A stretch of 64,000 nucleotides of DNA, taken from NCBI GenBank assembly GCA_013339895.1, contig JABACO010000011.1, forward strand, positions 4,361,373 through 4,425,372. Direction: 5' to 3'. Below are positions 23,201 through 35,456 of the stretch, piece after piece. The notes beneath the pieces were generated by a model. It ran no database searches. It saw only the letters and a list, made by a program, of their open reading frames with translations, and was not told the origin of the DNA. Source of the stretch: Ephydatia muelleri (Eukaryota; Porifera; Demospongiae; Spongillida; Spongillidae). A program made the translations under genes and the position numbers. The stretch's first letter is position 1, and each line of letters begins with the position of its first letter.

Positions 23201-26200
23201 TCATGCTACACCTCATCATCCAGTGGTACCTAAAACCTACTCATATCGGTGCTGTTGACCTTACATACACTCATGAAAGGTGTGATACTTTCCAATTGGT
23301 TCAAACTCTAACCATAAGAAGTCATTTTAATTACAAATGATTAACAAATACACACATGCAGTTACCTTGCTTAGTTGTTTACAAATCGGTGATTATTAAG
23401 TACATGTAACATGCATAGGCTTTGATGCAAAATACAAGGTGGTTCAAACTTTGCCCTGAATTCCATCAGGAGAGCTTAGTGCAAATTACTGCCATCTTAT
23501 TCGTTCCTTACAACTTTTTATGTGTTCTCTCAGTGTATGCAATGTGTATGTTTGCGTGCAATCCCCAGTACATACTGGTCACAGCACCTGCCAAAAAGGA
23601 CTAGTAGCATAGAAACCAGTTTTTCTTGTTGTCCTTTCTGTACTCGTTTCCACCTCCTGAACACGGAGAACCATTGACTTGAGCTGTGCATCTATGCTAT
23701 TAAACTCCGCCGTTTCCTTAAACTTATCACTGAGGTTTACACACGCTGTTTGGAAGGGTTGGGGAGGAGGAAGAAACAACATCACCTTGTGGCACCATAG
23801 AGAGTGACACGCTTCACACAATAAATATGCAGAGCACAATAAAATATAAATTTACCACAGTATATATATGTGTGTGAATTTGCACCAATACAATAGATGA
23901 GAATGAATTTGTGCTTCCTTCTGATTGAGAAAAACACTACAAATGCAGTCGTTACTCTTAGCTAAAGTTTGCTTTCTAAACGCATGCCCATGTGCTCTTG
24001 CACACGCACATTTCTATCATTTGCTTACCATGCGGACTTCTTTTATAGAACTCACCAGATGTTTTACTTGCCTCCTCGCATGTGGTGATAATATCAAGAA
24101 AATGATCACTGGGATTGTCGTGTATTTCACATCCATAACCTGCATACATGTACAGTGTATTTGTGCATGCAAAAAAGATGTACACTATATCATATTTTCA
24201 GATGTGGCAAACAGCAGTGATGACAAAATGTAGTACTTGTAGAACTACAGTACCAAATGATATATAGTCTTTTACAAAACCACTGGGGAAAGAGGGCTGT
24301 AATAAATTGATGCTTAGTACAGGGTAGTGCAATAGTATACGTATACATGTGATATCTGCCCATTAAAATTGAGATTACTGACCTTGATATAGGATGACCT
24401 TTGACTCACTAAAAGATTTTTCATTCCCAATTAGGTATGCAATTTTATCATTCACCTCTGTACAGTATATGTTTGCTTTATTGTCTTTACTATTTCGTAT
24501 TTGCAATCTGAATTACTAAAGCAATTTGTTTAAGCTGTCGTTCAATCTTTTGTTTTAACGACAGTAGCTAGTACATTTAATAGCATTTACGAACACTTTG
24601 GATTAATAGTTATGCAAATGATTTAAATATTAACTATTTAAATTATTAACTATTTAATTTTACTCCACTGTGTTGTATGTATTTTATTAGTACGCAATTC
24701 ATAAAGAGTTTTTGATAAACTTCATACATGGACTAAAACAAAATAACAATTGCTGTTATAAAAAATATGACATGAAATCTTCAAGGAATGGAGTTAACCA
24801 TGGTCACATTCACCTCCATGCCACCTGTACAACCTGAGTGCTCAATGACCTCTGGATTATGTATGCCAATTAAAATATGCATGTACAAGCACTTTCTACC
24901 AAGTGTCATAAAATGAATCTTGTCTTTTATTGGAAATGCAACGAAATACCTGTACTTTTATACAGTTCTATTTCATTTGGGTTTTTTCTGGAGTTTGTGA
25001 AAGAATTGCATGGGTTTGTTTTTCAGTAATTCATATAAGCTATAAAGGGGTATATTATAATAATTCCTTTAGCGGCAAAATTGTCATGCGCGATACAATC
25101 GGATTAATTTCACCCTCGCACAACACCTTGCACAACATCCTTGAATCTCTGATTCATGCACGCACAAACCTATACAAGTAGAAGTAAATGAATTGCTTTA
25201 TGCGCCTGTATCGATCTATGTATAACAAGTGGTGCTGCCAACCCCATTTAACACTGCAGCACCATTGCTCATCGGACGAACTGCCCACGATAACACAGAA
25301 TGATCCGTGCTGGCCATCGGCACAAGACACCATATCATCATGATAGTATACTGAGGGATTATTAAAAACAACTTATGGTAATTAAACATTCTTGGTTTCA
25401 ATGGTTTGCCTATTGTAGGAGAGTGAAAATGGTCTAAATGATTGAAAATACGGTAATGAAAATAGAATTAATCACTCCATTTGATAGAATGGGCATTGGA
25501 CTATAAACTGAAATGATTGAGCCTTATTGTTTCATTTTAATTTAAATTGTGTAGTAAATGTCCCAAACCTATACTTCGTTCTTGCATTCAGGGTTTTATC
25601 TGCACCAAATTCAAGATTATGTACATGTGTATGGAACTCCTTAGTTTAAAGAGTCAACAAATTATTATCTTTGCATTCTCCCATCCTTATCAAAAACTGC
25701 ACCCCAAGGCTGTGATGCAGTATAACTACACCTCACCCTAACCGGGCACAAATTATCTCTGCATTTATTCAAACTCGTAGCTGACACATACAAAACAAGT
25801 CATTGTAAAATAGTAAACTGACCTAATCCAGAAAAGTACTGCAATGCAGTTTCACCAGCAGTCCCATGATAGACAATGTTACCCAGTGACATTAGTGTGA
25901 TGGTATCAAATAGCTTGTAGATCGAGTAGCGAGGCTGATGGATGGACATGATAACGATTCGATTTCCTCCTTCACACAGCCTACAGTAAACACAATAATT
26001 ACATGTATGCCACTAGTTATTAACATTCACAGACATTTCGATTTTGAGTAGTTATACAGGTACACTGTATGTAAATGGATGGAAATCGATACTCTATGTT
26101 TATGTACTGCAATAGAACATGAAAGATAATGAGTACCTTCGAAGTAGCTTCACGACAGAGACAGCTGTGTTGGCATCCAGTCCTGTGGTGGGCTCATCAA

Positions 26201-27356
26201 GAAACAAGACCTGAGGCTCAATGATCAGCTCCATGCCAATGCTGGTACGTTTCCTCTCTCCACCAGACACGCCTCGGATGAGATCAGTGCCAATCTGCAG
26301 GGCAGATGAGTTCTAAGGCAAGGGTACGATGCCGTCACACTGGATGTACCTTCTGATCCGCACACCCTTGCAGCCCCAGTTCTTTTAAAACGCTATCTAC
26401 TTTCTCTTTTCTCTCTCGAGCACTTGTGACAGATGGCAGCCTCAGTGCTGCAGAGAATGCCAGGTTCTCCCGGACTGTAAGTGTTCCAGTTAAACAATCC
26501 TCCTAAATGATATATTCATGTTATAAAAACTTTAACCCTCCATTAAATGTTATATCTCAAAGAGTATTACATGCCACCATTCATCACTTGTATTTCATCA
26601 GACTAAGTCATAATGAAACCCACAAGACTGTAATTAATGAAGAACCACTTTAAAAACGATGCAGGCAGTATATGCCTATGCATAATGAACACCTGCAACT
26701 GTTGATTGTGGTGGACATTTGTCATGTCAGTAAAACCATCTTTCAAGAAGAGGCTACCCTATACTCTGGAGAATTCAGTTGCCTCACAGAGTTTAATATA
26801 TGTGAACCTCTTGAGAGATGCTCTGGACTCTAAATTGCATGTTCCCATAGTATATTAAATTACATGAAGATTCTCTCAGACATCTTTTGAAAAAGAATAA
26901 AATGTTTGTGGAGCAGAACTCAGCACAACTCCCTAGATAGAGTCCTTCATTTCATCAACCTAAATCTTACTAACAGTCTTTTAAGGACACACAATAAAAT
27001 TGTTTTCATGGAGGGTGGTGACAGAATGTTTAACACAGGTACCAGGAAGAGGCAATAAAGCAATGTAAGGTCATCCTTCCCTTATTTAACATACACACAT
27101 GTATGTAATTTTGGACACACATCCAATGCCTCAATAATTATGTTCCTTCACCATTCGATGAGGGGGCATATCCCAATTCGCATCCATCTCCCCAACTAAT
27201 AATGTGTCACCCTTCCCTCTCTCCCTTAATTGCTTCAAAGCCAATGATCTCCATGTCATGATGGGTATGTTCATAGATGCTTGATGTCACATGTTCTCTG
27301 TGTCACAGAGCTCTCAGGTACCACCCCATGCAGTCAACTCTCCATAGCAGGTCCTG

Positions 27357-27434
<78 letters not shown>

Positions 27435-30400
27435 ACACACATACACACACTCACACATACACACATACACACACACTCACACATACACACACATACAGAC
27501 ACACACTCACACATACACACATACACACACACATACACACACACTCACACATACACACACACATACACACACTCACACATACACACACACATACAGACAC
27601 ACACATACAGACACACACTCACACATACACACATACACACATACACACACACACTCACACGCATGCGCACACCGGTGTACAGAATCACACTGGTGCCCTT
27701 TCATTTATGCCAGATAGTAGTGTACTGTATGAGGTGATTCCATAGTGGATAGCTAAAATCAAGCACAAAACAACATATTATGGCTTCAGTAAATTCCAGT
27801 GTAAAGTTTAAAATAATAATTACGACTCAACTTTGAGAAGACATAACAGACATGCCCATACCGTACCTGGACAACATATCCAACTGAACATTTGAAATTG
27901 GATGGCTTTGGGCTACCATTAACTAGCACATGTCCTGACAATCCAGCCTTGGCTTTCCGATCTGCAAGTATATCAAGCAGCCTGGATAGAAGAGGTAGGT
28001 AGTGAACAACATAGATATCTCTCCAGATGTGTCCCAAACCATCTGATGCTTTAGAACAAATACGAATTCACAGAGTAAAAGAGATGGCAAGGATATCTAT
28101 GCAAAAGGACATACTGGTGATCCAACAGTCCAAAGGTGAATCTTTACAGAGCATTCTGTATCTACCATTTCTGCTCTACGCATATGTTTGCATAGCACGT
28201 TAGCAATGGAGGCTTATCAGGGGAGGTCCCTGGCAGTCTTTCAAACAACCCACATTCATAATGCATAACTTTCTCCTACACATCTCGAATACTTGATGGA
28301 CCATTTGGCCACGCCCTACACAGGTACAGTGAACAAGTGAAGAAACTTACGTAGTCTTTCCACTACCAGTAGGGCCCAAGATAGCATTGACACCAGGAAG
28401 AAAAATTCCACTGGAAAAGATAAAAACACATCTGTTATTCCAAAGACAGCAGTAGAAGGTCAATGAATTTGTGAAGAAAGAAAAAGTGCTATTATGTCAC
28501 ACTTCACAGAACCACACATCACACAAGATATAGCATAAACTGAATGTACATGCAAATGATTACACAATACAAATGTGTCACAACTGGTCTGGTACAAAAA
28601 AGGGTGTGGTGGGGGAGGGGTGGGGTGGGTGGTGTGGTGGTGTGGTGTGGTGTGGTGTGTGGTGGGGGGGACAGGGCTTGTGTAATTTAACATGTAATTA
28701 AAAGGTACAGGGTACACGATAAATAACCCAAGTGCTGTGCCAGTGTTATAGCTGCAATATTTTCTAAGCATTAGGCCCTCTGAAAATATTTTATCCCTTT
28801 GTGCATTGTAGTTTAGCTGCACAACACAGATTGGATGTGAAATGGTTCGGCTCTGCCCTCAAGCCCTATGAGGAAGCTATATGGGTATGGACATTCCCCT
28901 ATACCACCTAGCTGTTTGATTGCCAGCTCCTCATGCATTTCTAGTGACTAATTTTAAGCCCCACCCCCATGATGATTATGGCTTTTGTTAAGTGTAAATT
29001 ATATGTTTCAGACCCCCCCCCCTGAGTCACGACCCCCTCACTGAGCCTCGCCCCCCTCTCTGAGTCACGACCCCCTCACTGAGCCTCGGGCATAAAAAAC
29101 TATTAATATCCTCTTGTGCCAAGATATGCAGATCAAACAGATGCAGGCTTACAACAACTGGATTGGAAATGGATCACATGAGCCATAGAGCACTGTACAT
29201 GGCTTTGCAAGGGCCCATGGGTCCATAAGTGTAACATCTTGTCCCCCAGAGTTGAAGGTAAGGACTGAGACAACGGTTTTGCATAGTTGCATGCTGTGGA
29301 AATAAATTTGTGCCAACTCAAATGCACAATCATTGGAGTCGTTAAACGTTCCATAGGAGTGTTCAGATTGAGCTGTGTTTTGTTTTAGCATGTTAAAGTG
29401 TTATTTAGATGCTCTCGTCCCCTGGTGGGGTACCCATTTGTACAACCTGCGATGCCCCATTTGGAGCAACCTGGTGTGTTCCATTTGGAGCAACCTAGTG
29501 TGCTCCATTTGTTGGATAGTTATTGAAATACGACCTGTTGTGTTGTGTAGTTTTTGTTTTTTGCAAACTTAGTCAGTTTGGTTGAGGCATAGCTTCATCA
29601 GGACAAATATGAATGTTAATTGTTCATGGATAGGTCTATATTTGTGAACAAAAGATTCATAACATGGCATTGCAATGCATGTGCTGGCCGTTGGCTGCAG
29701 CATGCACAAGCCTGCCTTAGAAGCATTGATATGACAGAGAGAGGCCTGTTGTGCAGTTATTAAATAGTGATCCATGGGTGATCATTGAATCCTTTACAAC
29801 ATTACACTATCACAGTGATTGAGGTTTGCAATGATATTATAATTACATTTGTGGTTGCCAAAAATTAATAATAACATAAAATACTGATCTACTTTCTGGA
29901 AAAACTATGCCCTGTGCTGGGGCACGTCTTCAGAGGGCTGGCAGCCATGTTTTATCCTTGCTTGTTTGTTTTAGTGCAGTTTACACAGTTCTTGGGAGCT
30001 GCAACTGCTAGTTTACGTTGCATCTACAACATCTAGCAGCTAGGGCAGAGCTGGCTTCATGCTTTGTTTTTTTTGTCTCCTGTAAGTTCTTCCTGTCACA
30101 ACTATCCTACAACTGCTAGTTTACACCTACACCTAGCAGCTAGGGCACAGCTGGCTTCATGTTTTGCTTAGCTCTTCCTGTACTGTTAATTGTGTTAGAA
30201 TTTCCAAGCGATCTATGACCATGACATCATCACAATCAGGAAACAGAAATAGCTGGATGATATTGTGGATGGAGGGACTGCACTGTGACCTCTATCCACA
30301 ATTACCATCCAGCTCTTTTCTATTTCCTGCTCTGGATGATGGCAAGTGGCACTAAGAAAACACATATGGAGAATAAAACATGGCTGCCAGCCCTTTGAAG

Positions 30401-31645
30401 AGATGTCTCAGACAAGGGCATAGTTTTCCCAGAAAGTTGATTGATATTTTATGTTAGACTACCAATGGTGAAAGTTTGGTTTTATGCAAATGTTGATTAC
30501 AAAAGTCATGGCAGACCTCAATCCCTATGATAGTATAATACGAATGTTAAATGCTTTAGGATAGGTCCCCATAGCAACTATATTTTTGTGCAAAACATAT
30601 TCACATTACGTTGGTATGGATAAAGCTATGCCCAACTGAGCTACGTTTGCCAAAAAAAAAGAAACATTTAACAGATTGCATTTCAAAAATCATAAACATA
30701 GGGAATGTGCAAATTTTATAATCCTATACATAAAAGTGGTATTTCAATTCTTGTCAATGATGCTACAATTGTATATTGATTTGTGTTTAGATACATTGCA
30801 GAAGCAAAGAGTTGTTGGTAGTAGTGGTACTTTCTTAAGGACAAAAGTCGCTAAAATCAGCAGCGTAACGAGAGAAGATTTAAATGGTTGTATTCCCCAG
30901 GAAAAAATCTAATAAGGATTGTAATTGATCCACATGTATCTAGATGCTACCCTTTAAATCTCATCGCTCTACTAGTCAATGATTAAATCTTTAGGCGTCT
31001 ATAGAAGTTACATTGTAACGTCTATCATGACCATAGGCATGGCACATTGTGTCTTCCATAGTCCCCGATGGTTTGAAACTGACTTTGGATATGACAAGGA
31101 ATGATCGTACTTAGATTAAAAAGGTAACATTTGGATCAATGTGGTACTTGGTAAACATTGAATGAAAGAAAAAGGTTCCACTTTCCATTTAGATTTTTTT
31201 CCTGGGTCATATCCTTTTCACCCTGAATATTCCTTCAATAAGAGTGCACCATGCATGAAGATGACAGGAGTGAAAAGTTCTGTGCCTCTACTGTGATGTC
31301 ACAGTGCTCCAACTAGATCATTTGAGGCTGTATTTCAGTGGACTGGGCACTCGGGAGACGCTGACCCGTTTCCAATCAAGTTGTTACATAAACACGTTTT
31401 TTTATTTTTAATTGATGTCCGTGATGTAAATATATTACACTTGCCCGAATTGCTAACCTCGCGAGATTCAACACAACCTTGGAGGGAGATTTCGTTATTA
31501 GACTCCATCCTTGTTTCACGACGTAGCTGATATCGGAGAACGCAATTGAAGAAGATCCGGCGGACTCAGACTCAGCTCCATAGGTTCCATACGCCTTAAT
31601 ATTCGGTTGTGCAGAGCCCAGAAGAGGTTCACGAGCGTCAGCCAT
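17206..31645 (-). CDS. ABCG2-like half-transporter, gene 1
   Basis: Sixteen exons: 31645-31458, 28410-28351, 27981-27867, 26502-26350, 26294-26137, 25980-25823, 24139-24056, 23745-23588, 23069-23004, 22940-22858, 22715-22626, 21823-21699, 21611-21457, 20220-20131, 18623-18562, 17365-17206. All are GT-AG with agreeing phases; the product is 634 residues (human ABCG2 has 655). The nucleotide-binding domain comes first, as in the white/ABCG family: Walker A GPTGSGKT near residues 75-82, signature VSGGER 181-186, Walker B VLFLDE 201-206, then [14 protein letters not shown] and [11 protein letters not shown]. Six membrane helices follow from exon 9, ending in [23 protein letters not shown] half-transporters dimerise to export lipids, sterols or xenobiotics from membranes; the substrate here is unknown. 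The gene is a divergent twin of 37968-46899. An alternative first exon lies at 32664-32836. Confidence 0.92.
17655..18110 (+). repeat. Dispersed repeat shared with 42530-42800
   Basis: The stretch from TATTAACCGATTATA through CTCAAAAGCGTTGCGTCGAT matches the reverse complement of about 42530-42800, with an extra block of about 200 bp here (about 17700-17905). It has no coding content. It lies in the last intron of ABCG gene 1 and the partner lies in an intron of ABCG gene 2, in opposite orientation on the chromosome. It is probably a MITE family, or a leftover of the inverted gene duplication. Confidence 0.7.
22166..22291. repeat. 42-bp tandem repeat, three copies
   Basis: Three nearly identical copies of a 42-bp unit (TGTGTTGACATTAAGACAGG and so on) within an intron of ABCG gene 1. 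Confidence 0.9.
27358..27661. repeat. CA microsatellite
   Basis: About 300 bp of (CA)n with interspersed TA and GA variants in an intron of ABCG gene 1. It produces long artificial His/Thr frames that are not genes. Confidence 0.97.
28600..28672. repeat. G/T-rich simple repeat
   Basis: A purine-skewed run of GGTGT and GGGTGG units within intron 1 of ABCG gene 1, next to the Walker A exon. G-quadruplex potential is plausible but untested. Confidence 0.85.
29571..30640. mobile_element. Possible fold-back element in ABCG gene 1 intron 1
   Basis: The ends are inverted: GTTTGGTTGAGGCATAGCTT on the left, and AAGCTATGCCCAACTGAGC on the right. A second inverted pair lies inside (GGCTGGCAGCCATGTTTTAT near 29940; ATAAAACATGGCTGCCAGCC near 30375). 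Between them a block of about 70 bp with CAACTGCTAGTTTAC and TAGCAGCTAGGGCA is repeated directly (about 30000 and 30110). No coding content or clear target duplication is visible. Confidence 0.5.
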
Positions 31646-32122
31646 GGTGTAGAAATGTAGCCTCGGGCCCAGACTGAGTTCACCGCAGAAGCGGATGATT
31701 ACATCATCGCTGCGCTCGAGCTAGCAGTAGTTTCGTACTCAGAAACAGATTTCCGTAATAAATGAATTGACTTGGTAGAGACGATGAGCTGTAGAGTGTA
31801 ATGCATCCGTGCTTGTGAGTATAACTGATTACATGCCGCGCTTCACAAACAGGACGAAATTTTTCTCTGAAGCGTGTACACTTCGATGCGGTGTGCATAT
31901 TCAGATTAGTGAGAGTCCCTATATTACAGTGAAATAATATACTGTTGGATGAAGTGCAAATGTTTTCAATTAATGCATAATTACATAGCTGCAGCCAGTA
32001 TACTTTTCACACAGCAAATTTATTACACACTGATTACAGTGATCTTTCTGGCGTACGACTTGTCCTTTTTAGGTATACACAGCGTGTTGAATCAATTCTT
32101 GCATGATTTCGAAACGATTTAT

Positions 32123-32183
32123 CACTTACATTCTGGTACATTCTGTACTAGGTATGTAAACATTTTGTACCAGAATGTAAGTG
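32123..32183. repeat. 18-bp inverted repeat hairpin
   Basis: CACTTACATTCTGGTACA at 32123-32140 and its exact complement at 32166-32183, loop 25 bp. It lies between the two alternative first exons of ABCG gene 1. It could be a MITE remnant. Confidence 0.8.
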
Positions 32184-32663
32184 AATTGATTAGGCCCGTC
32201 TTTTTTTTTTTTTTTTGCTGTGATAATTATAGCTACCGAGGTAGCGCCCAACTAGAACATACACGTAGCTTGATCATTATAACGTCACACCGAACCGAAT
32301 AAAACAATATTTGCCACTGGTTGCATCCTTGATCCATTGGCCTACAATTAGTATTATGATACGATTACAAATACTAAACTGAGTCACAGCTGCTAAAAGC
32401 TTAACGACGGCGTTCGCTCGGGAGGGAGGGAGGAAGGGGGAGGTCACACCACCCTATTTAGTCAACGGACGCACCTGCGGATGGCTAGCGGTGATGTAAA
32501 CCATCCCCAGCTGCGTCCGTTGGGTCTGGGGCCAAGTATACCCCCACCATGCCTGTTTTCCTTCCAAAAAAAAAAAAAAAAAAAAAAAGACAACAGATTG
32601 ATCTGCCCCCGTGTACAATAATGTCCGCGATGCAAATATATTACACTTGTCCAAATTGCTAAC

Positions 32664-32836
32664 CTCACGCGATTCAACACAACCTTGGAGGGAGATTTCG
32701 TTATTAGACTCCATCCTTGTTTCACGACGTAGCTGATATCGGAGAACGCAATTAAAGAAGATCCGGCGGACTCAGACTCAGCTCCGTAGGCCTCAATAGT
32801 CGGGTGTACAAAGCCCAGAAGAGGTTCGCGATCCAT
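32664..32836 (-). CDS. Alternative first exon of ABCG gene 1
   Basis: This is a second copy of the first coding exon at 31645-31458. It has its own start codon (MDREPLLGFVHPTIEAYG), the shared block [20 protein letters not shown], and an intact GT donor in the same phase (2). About 45 bp of the following intron are also duplicated. Spliced to exon 2 it would give a 629-residue protein differing only at the N-terminus, before the nucleotide-binding domain. Both copies are open and splice-competent, which suggests two promoters or recent duplication. A run of about 23 A/T lies in the downstream sequence. Confidence 0.65.
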
Positions 32837-33363
32837 AGTGTGAAAAGTGGGTGGTGATAATATATGAATAACTCGTCCCAGACCACGTACGTAAGCATTA
32901 TCGCATATTGTATAATGCTACGTACTGCAAGCGATGATGCTTGCGTAATGGTCTGGGTACGTGACTACGATGAATGTACAGTGGACCGCAACCAAAATGC
33001 AGCTCGCAAATTGTTCCCCATATCCGATCTGGAACCTATAAGTTAAGACCTTGGCGATTCAGTAATGACAGCGTTTTTAATGTTGCCTTATTTTCCTTTC
33101 CTTAGTTGTATGGTATTATGTATGGAGAGGGAGGGAGGGGAAGTGAAATTCCCAGATAGACCGATTTTACTGCTGTCAGTGATGTGTGGATCGACATCTT
33201 CCTCAGATCCTGCCCTTGTCACACTCATACATCTTATATCAGTGGTGGCACTGACGGACACGAGTGGCATGATGCAATTGAATCCATTGTTCAATGATGA
33301 TAAAGGTGCAAAGAGCGACCCCTGATCAATGGGTCAAATTGTACTTCGCTTTAGCAGCAAGCC
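32837..33363. promoter_or_regulatory. Possible shared upstream region, ABCG gene 1 and arrestin gene
   Basis: These 527 bp separate the outer first exon of ABCG gene 1 (minus) from the start of the arrestin gene (plus), so a bidirectional promoter could lie here. I see no diagnostic element; the call rests on gene layout only. Confidence 0.35.
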
Positions 33364-34329
33364 ATGGTGAAAAGCTTTCGAGTGTTCCTAAATCTTCCCA
33401 ACACGTTGTACGTTGCTCCCTCAGAGGTGGTAGGAAGCGTAGTATTATGCAGCGAAAAACCGAAAAGTTACAGGTATATCAGCGTTTCTTTGACAGGAAA
33501 AGCCGTTGCAAGCTGGTCAACAAACGTTGGCATTCGAAACATGCATTTGAACCACGCCAGCGAGACTTACGTCATCCAAAGCATAGACCTGTGGAATAGC
33601 GAAGACGATTCCAACGACCATCAGCTGCACCCTGGAGAACACACCTTTCCTTTTTGCTTCACGTTGGCGGGTTTGGTTCTACCTAGTTCGTTTGAAGGCT
33701 CTCATGGCTACATAAGATACACAGTGGAGGCAAGGATCGTCAAAGGCAGCAGCGCGTTCATTAAACGTAAGGACAAGACAGCATCTGTTGTGATCCAGAT
33801 CGCCGAGCGAGTGAACATAAATCAACCAGCGCTTCTCTGTCCCGCTCACTGCGAGACGCAAAAAACAATTTGCTGCTTATGCTGTGCTTCGGGAGCCATA
33901 ACTTTGGCCGTTACAGTCCCTCGAATAGGATACTGCATTGGCGAGGGAGTCCCAGTGATTGCTACCGTGCAGAACAGGTCTTCGCGGTTAATTGCTTTAC
34001 GCGCAAGTATCAACCGGATTGTCACCTATCATGCGCGCGGAGCAACGATTCGTTCCAAGACGCAGCTCTGCAGCTACTGGTCAACGCCTGTTCAGGGGCA
34101 GAGCCTGTACCGATGGATTCCAGCTCAGCATCTGAACATTCCGGAATCTGCTTTGACTTCACTGAGTTCGTCGATCATTAGCGTAACATATGAGCTCCAG
34201 ATCAAAGCTTGCGTTCCATGGACAAGGAACTTTTCAATCAGTGCGCCCATAGTTGTAGGAAACGTACCATATCAGGTTCCAAGCAGATGCAATAGCTATA
34301 CCCTTACCGCTGAAGTCATGGAAGACTAA
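33364..34329 (+). CDS. Alpha-arrestin (arrestin domain-containing protein)
   Basis: A single uninterrupted frame of 321 residues. The N-terminal arrestin fold (about 4-150) shows YVAPSEVVGSVVL, LHPGEHTFPFCFTL and LPSSFEGSHGYIRYTVEARI. The C-terminal fold (about 175-305) shows CCASGAITLAVTVPRIGYCI and NRSSRLIALRASINRIV. This pattern is that of ARRDC/alpha-arrestins, which act as adaptors bringing NEDD4-type ubiquitin ligases to membrane proteins. Most carry C-terminal PPxY motifs; none is present here, and the protein ends soon after the second arrestin fold, so it may work without direct NEDD4 binding or be a short family member. The start chosen is the ATG followed directly by the first beta strand (VKSFRVFLN). 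Being intronless among intron-rich neighbours suggests either a retrocopy or a lineage of single-exon arrestins. Confidence 0.88.
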   Translation: MVKSFRVFLNLPNTLYVAPSEVVGSVVLCSEKPKSYRYISVSLTGKAVASWSTNVGIRNMHLNHASETYVIQSIDLWNSEDDSNDHQLHPGEHTFPFCFTLAGLVLPSSFEGSHGYIRYTVEARIVKGSSAFIKRKDKTASVVIQIAERVNINQPALLCPAHCETQKTICCLCCASGAITLAVTVPRIGYCIGEGVPVIATVQNRSSRLIALRASINRIVTYHARGATIRSKTQLCSYWSTPVQGQSLYRWIPAQHLNIPESALTSLSSSIISVTYELQIKACVPWTRNFSISAPIVVGNVPYQVPSRCNSYTLTAEVMED

Positions 34330-34573
34330 TGATTTGTGTTTAGTGCACTTATACGTGTCAGTATTTTGCTATGCAAGATGTGTAATGGTTGTTCAAGTAT
34401 CGAAGGTTACGATTTGTCTGTCGGTGTGTGTATGATTGCATGAAAGCTATTCATGCACGTTATCAAACAGTCTCGAACATAAACCTATGCCACATTCATT
34501 GCCTATATATGCACTTCTGAGGGGTTTTCAAAAGTAATGACCTCTTACGTTTGAACGGATGTCTCTAGATATG

Positions 34574-34640
34574 CCTTGGACAGATGGTGAATTAAGGATG
34601 ACCAAAGATTGGACACACTTAAATCACCATCTGTCCAAGG
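34574..34640. repeat. 16-bp inverted repeat
   Basis: CCTTGGACAGATGGTG at 34574-34589 and its exact complement at 34625-34640, downstream of the arrestin gene. It may be a MITE remnant or a hairpin in the 3' region. Confidence 0.7.
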
Positions 34641-35073
34641 TAACGTCCTCTAAGCAAGGAAGAGGTGTAGTTGCCTGTCAAATAAGCTCAATGATACTAC
34701 TTGTCAATGAGTACATGTTGGAGCTACGTTAGAGGTTGGAAATAAACTGCCCACTGATCACAACAGCTTACCTGGTATTTGGGTGGGGCCAGCAGCTTTT
34801 GATGTGTGTGTTATCTTACCTCTTAAACAGACTGATTCTTCAGTAAAGTGACTGGAGCTTGTACCTAGCCACAGAGATTAGGAAAATCAGGTCAAGGGCT
34901 TGAAATGTGGGAGTGTCCCATTGTAGCTGAATCCATGCAACAGTGCTACGAGACCAAGGTTTAAATCTCAGCTTGTCATACCATCAGCAAATTGAAGTCT
35001 GGTCCTGCTAGACATCTGGCTAGCTGAACTTGTTGCTTGTCCACAGTGGCAACAGGACCTTGTGGTCCTGGTA

Positions 35074-35108
<35 letters not shown>

Positions 35109-35190
35109 TGTGTGTGTTTGTGTGTGGTGTTGTGTGTGGTGTTGTGTATATGTGTTTGTGTGTGGTGTTGTGAGTGTGTGTGTGTGCATT
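35074..35190. repeat. GT microsatellite
   Basis: A (GT)n run with TGTTGTGTGTGG variants, directly before a retroelement tail fragment. Confidence 0.95.
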
Positions 35191-35224
35191 TGTGTTTGTC
35201 ATGTTTGTTTTATCCTTTCGTGCT

Positions 35225-35456
35225 TGTGTGTAAATGTTCTGAACTAGGTTGGGTATGTGTCCCTATGGTAGTGGAAACCTATGGGGCTTGGGGAAAGGAA
35301 GCCACAGCCATCATCTCTTCTGTAGCCTCCAGACTTGCCACCTCCACATGCCGGCCAAAGTCCACCATACTCCACGAGATCTATGGTCGGCTGAATCTCA
35401 ACCTTGTGTGTGCCGCTGCCACAGCTATCCTTTCTAGGATAGCTCCTCCGCCATAA
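35225..35456 (+). pseudogene. Retroelement tail fragment
   Basis: The plus strand encodes CSELGWVCVPMVVETYGAWG, KEATAIISSVASRLATS and the end LVCAAATAILSRIAPPP before a stop. It belongs to the same tail family as 7039-7755 and is the only copy between the two ABCG genes. Confidence 0.75.

Noticed and set aside
27277..27745. Open frames of more than 140 codons rich in His and Thr
   Set aside because: They are translations of the CA microsatellite and have no independent evidence.
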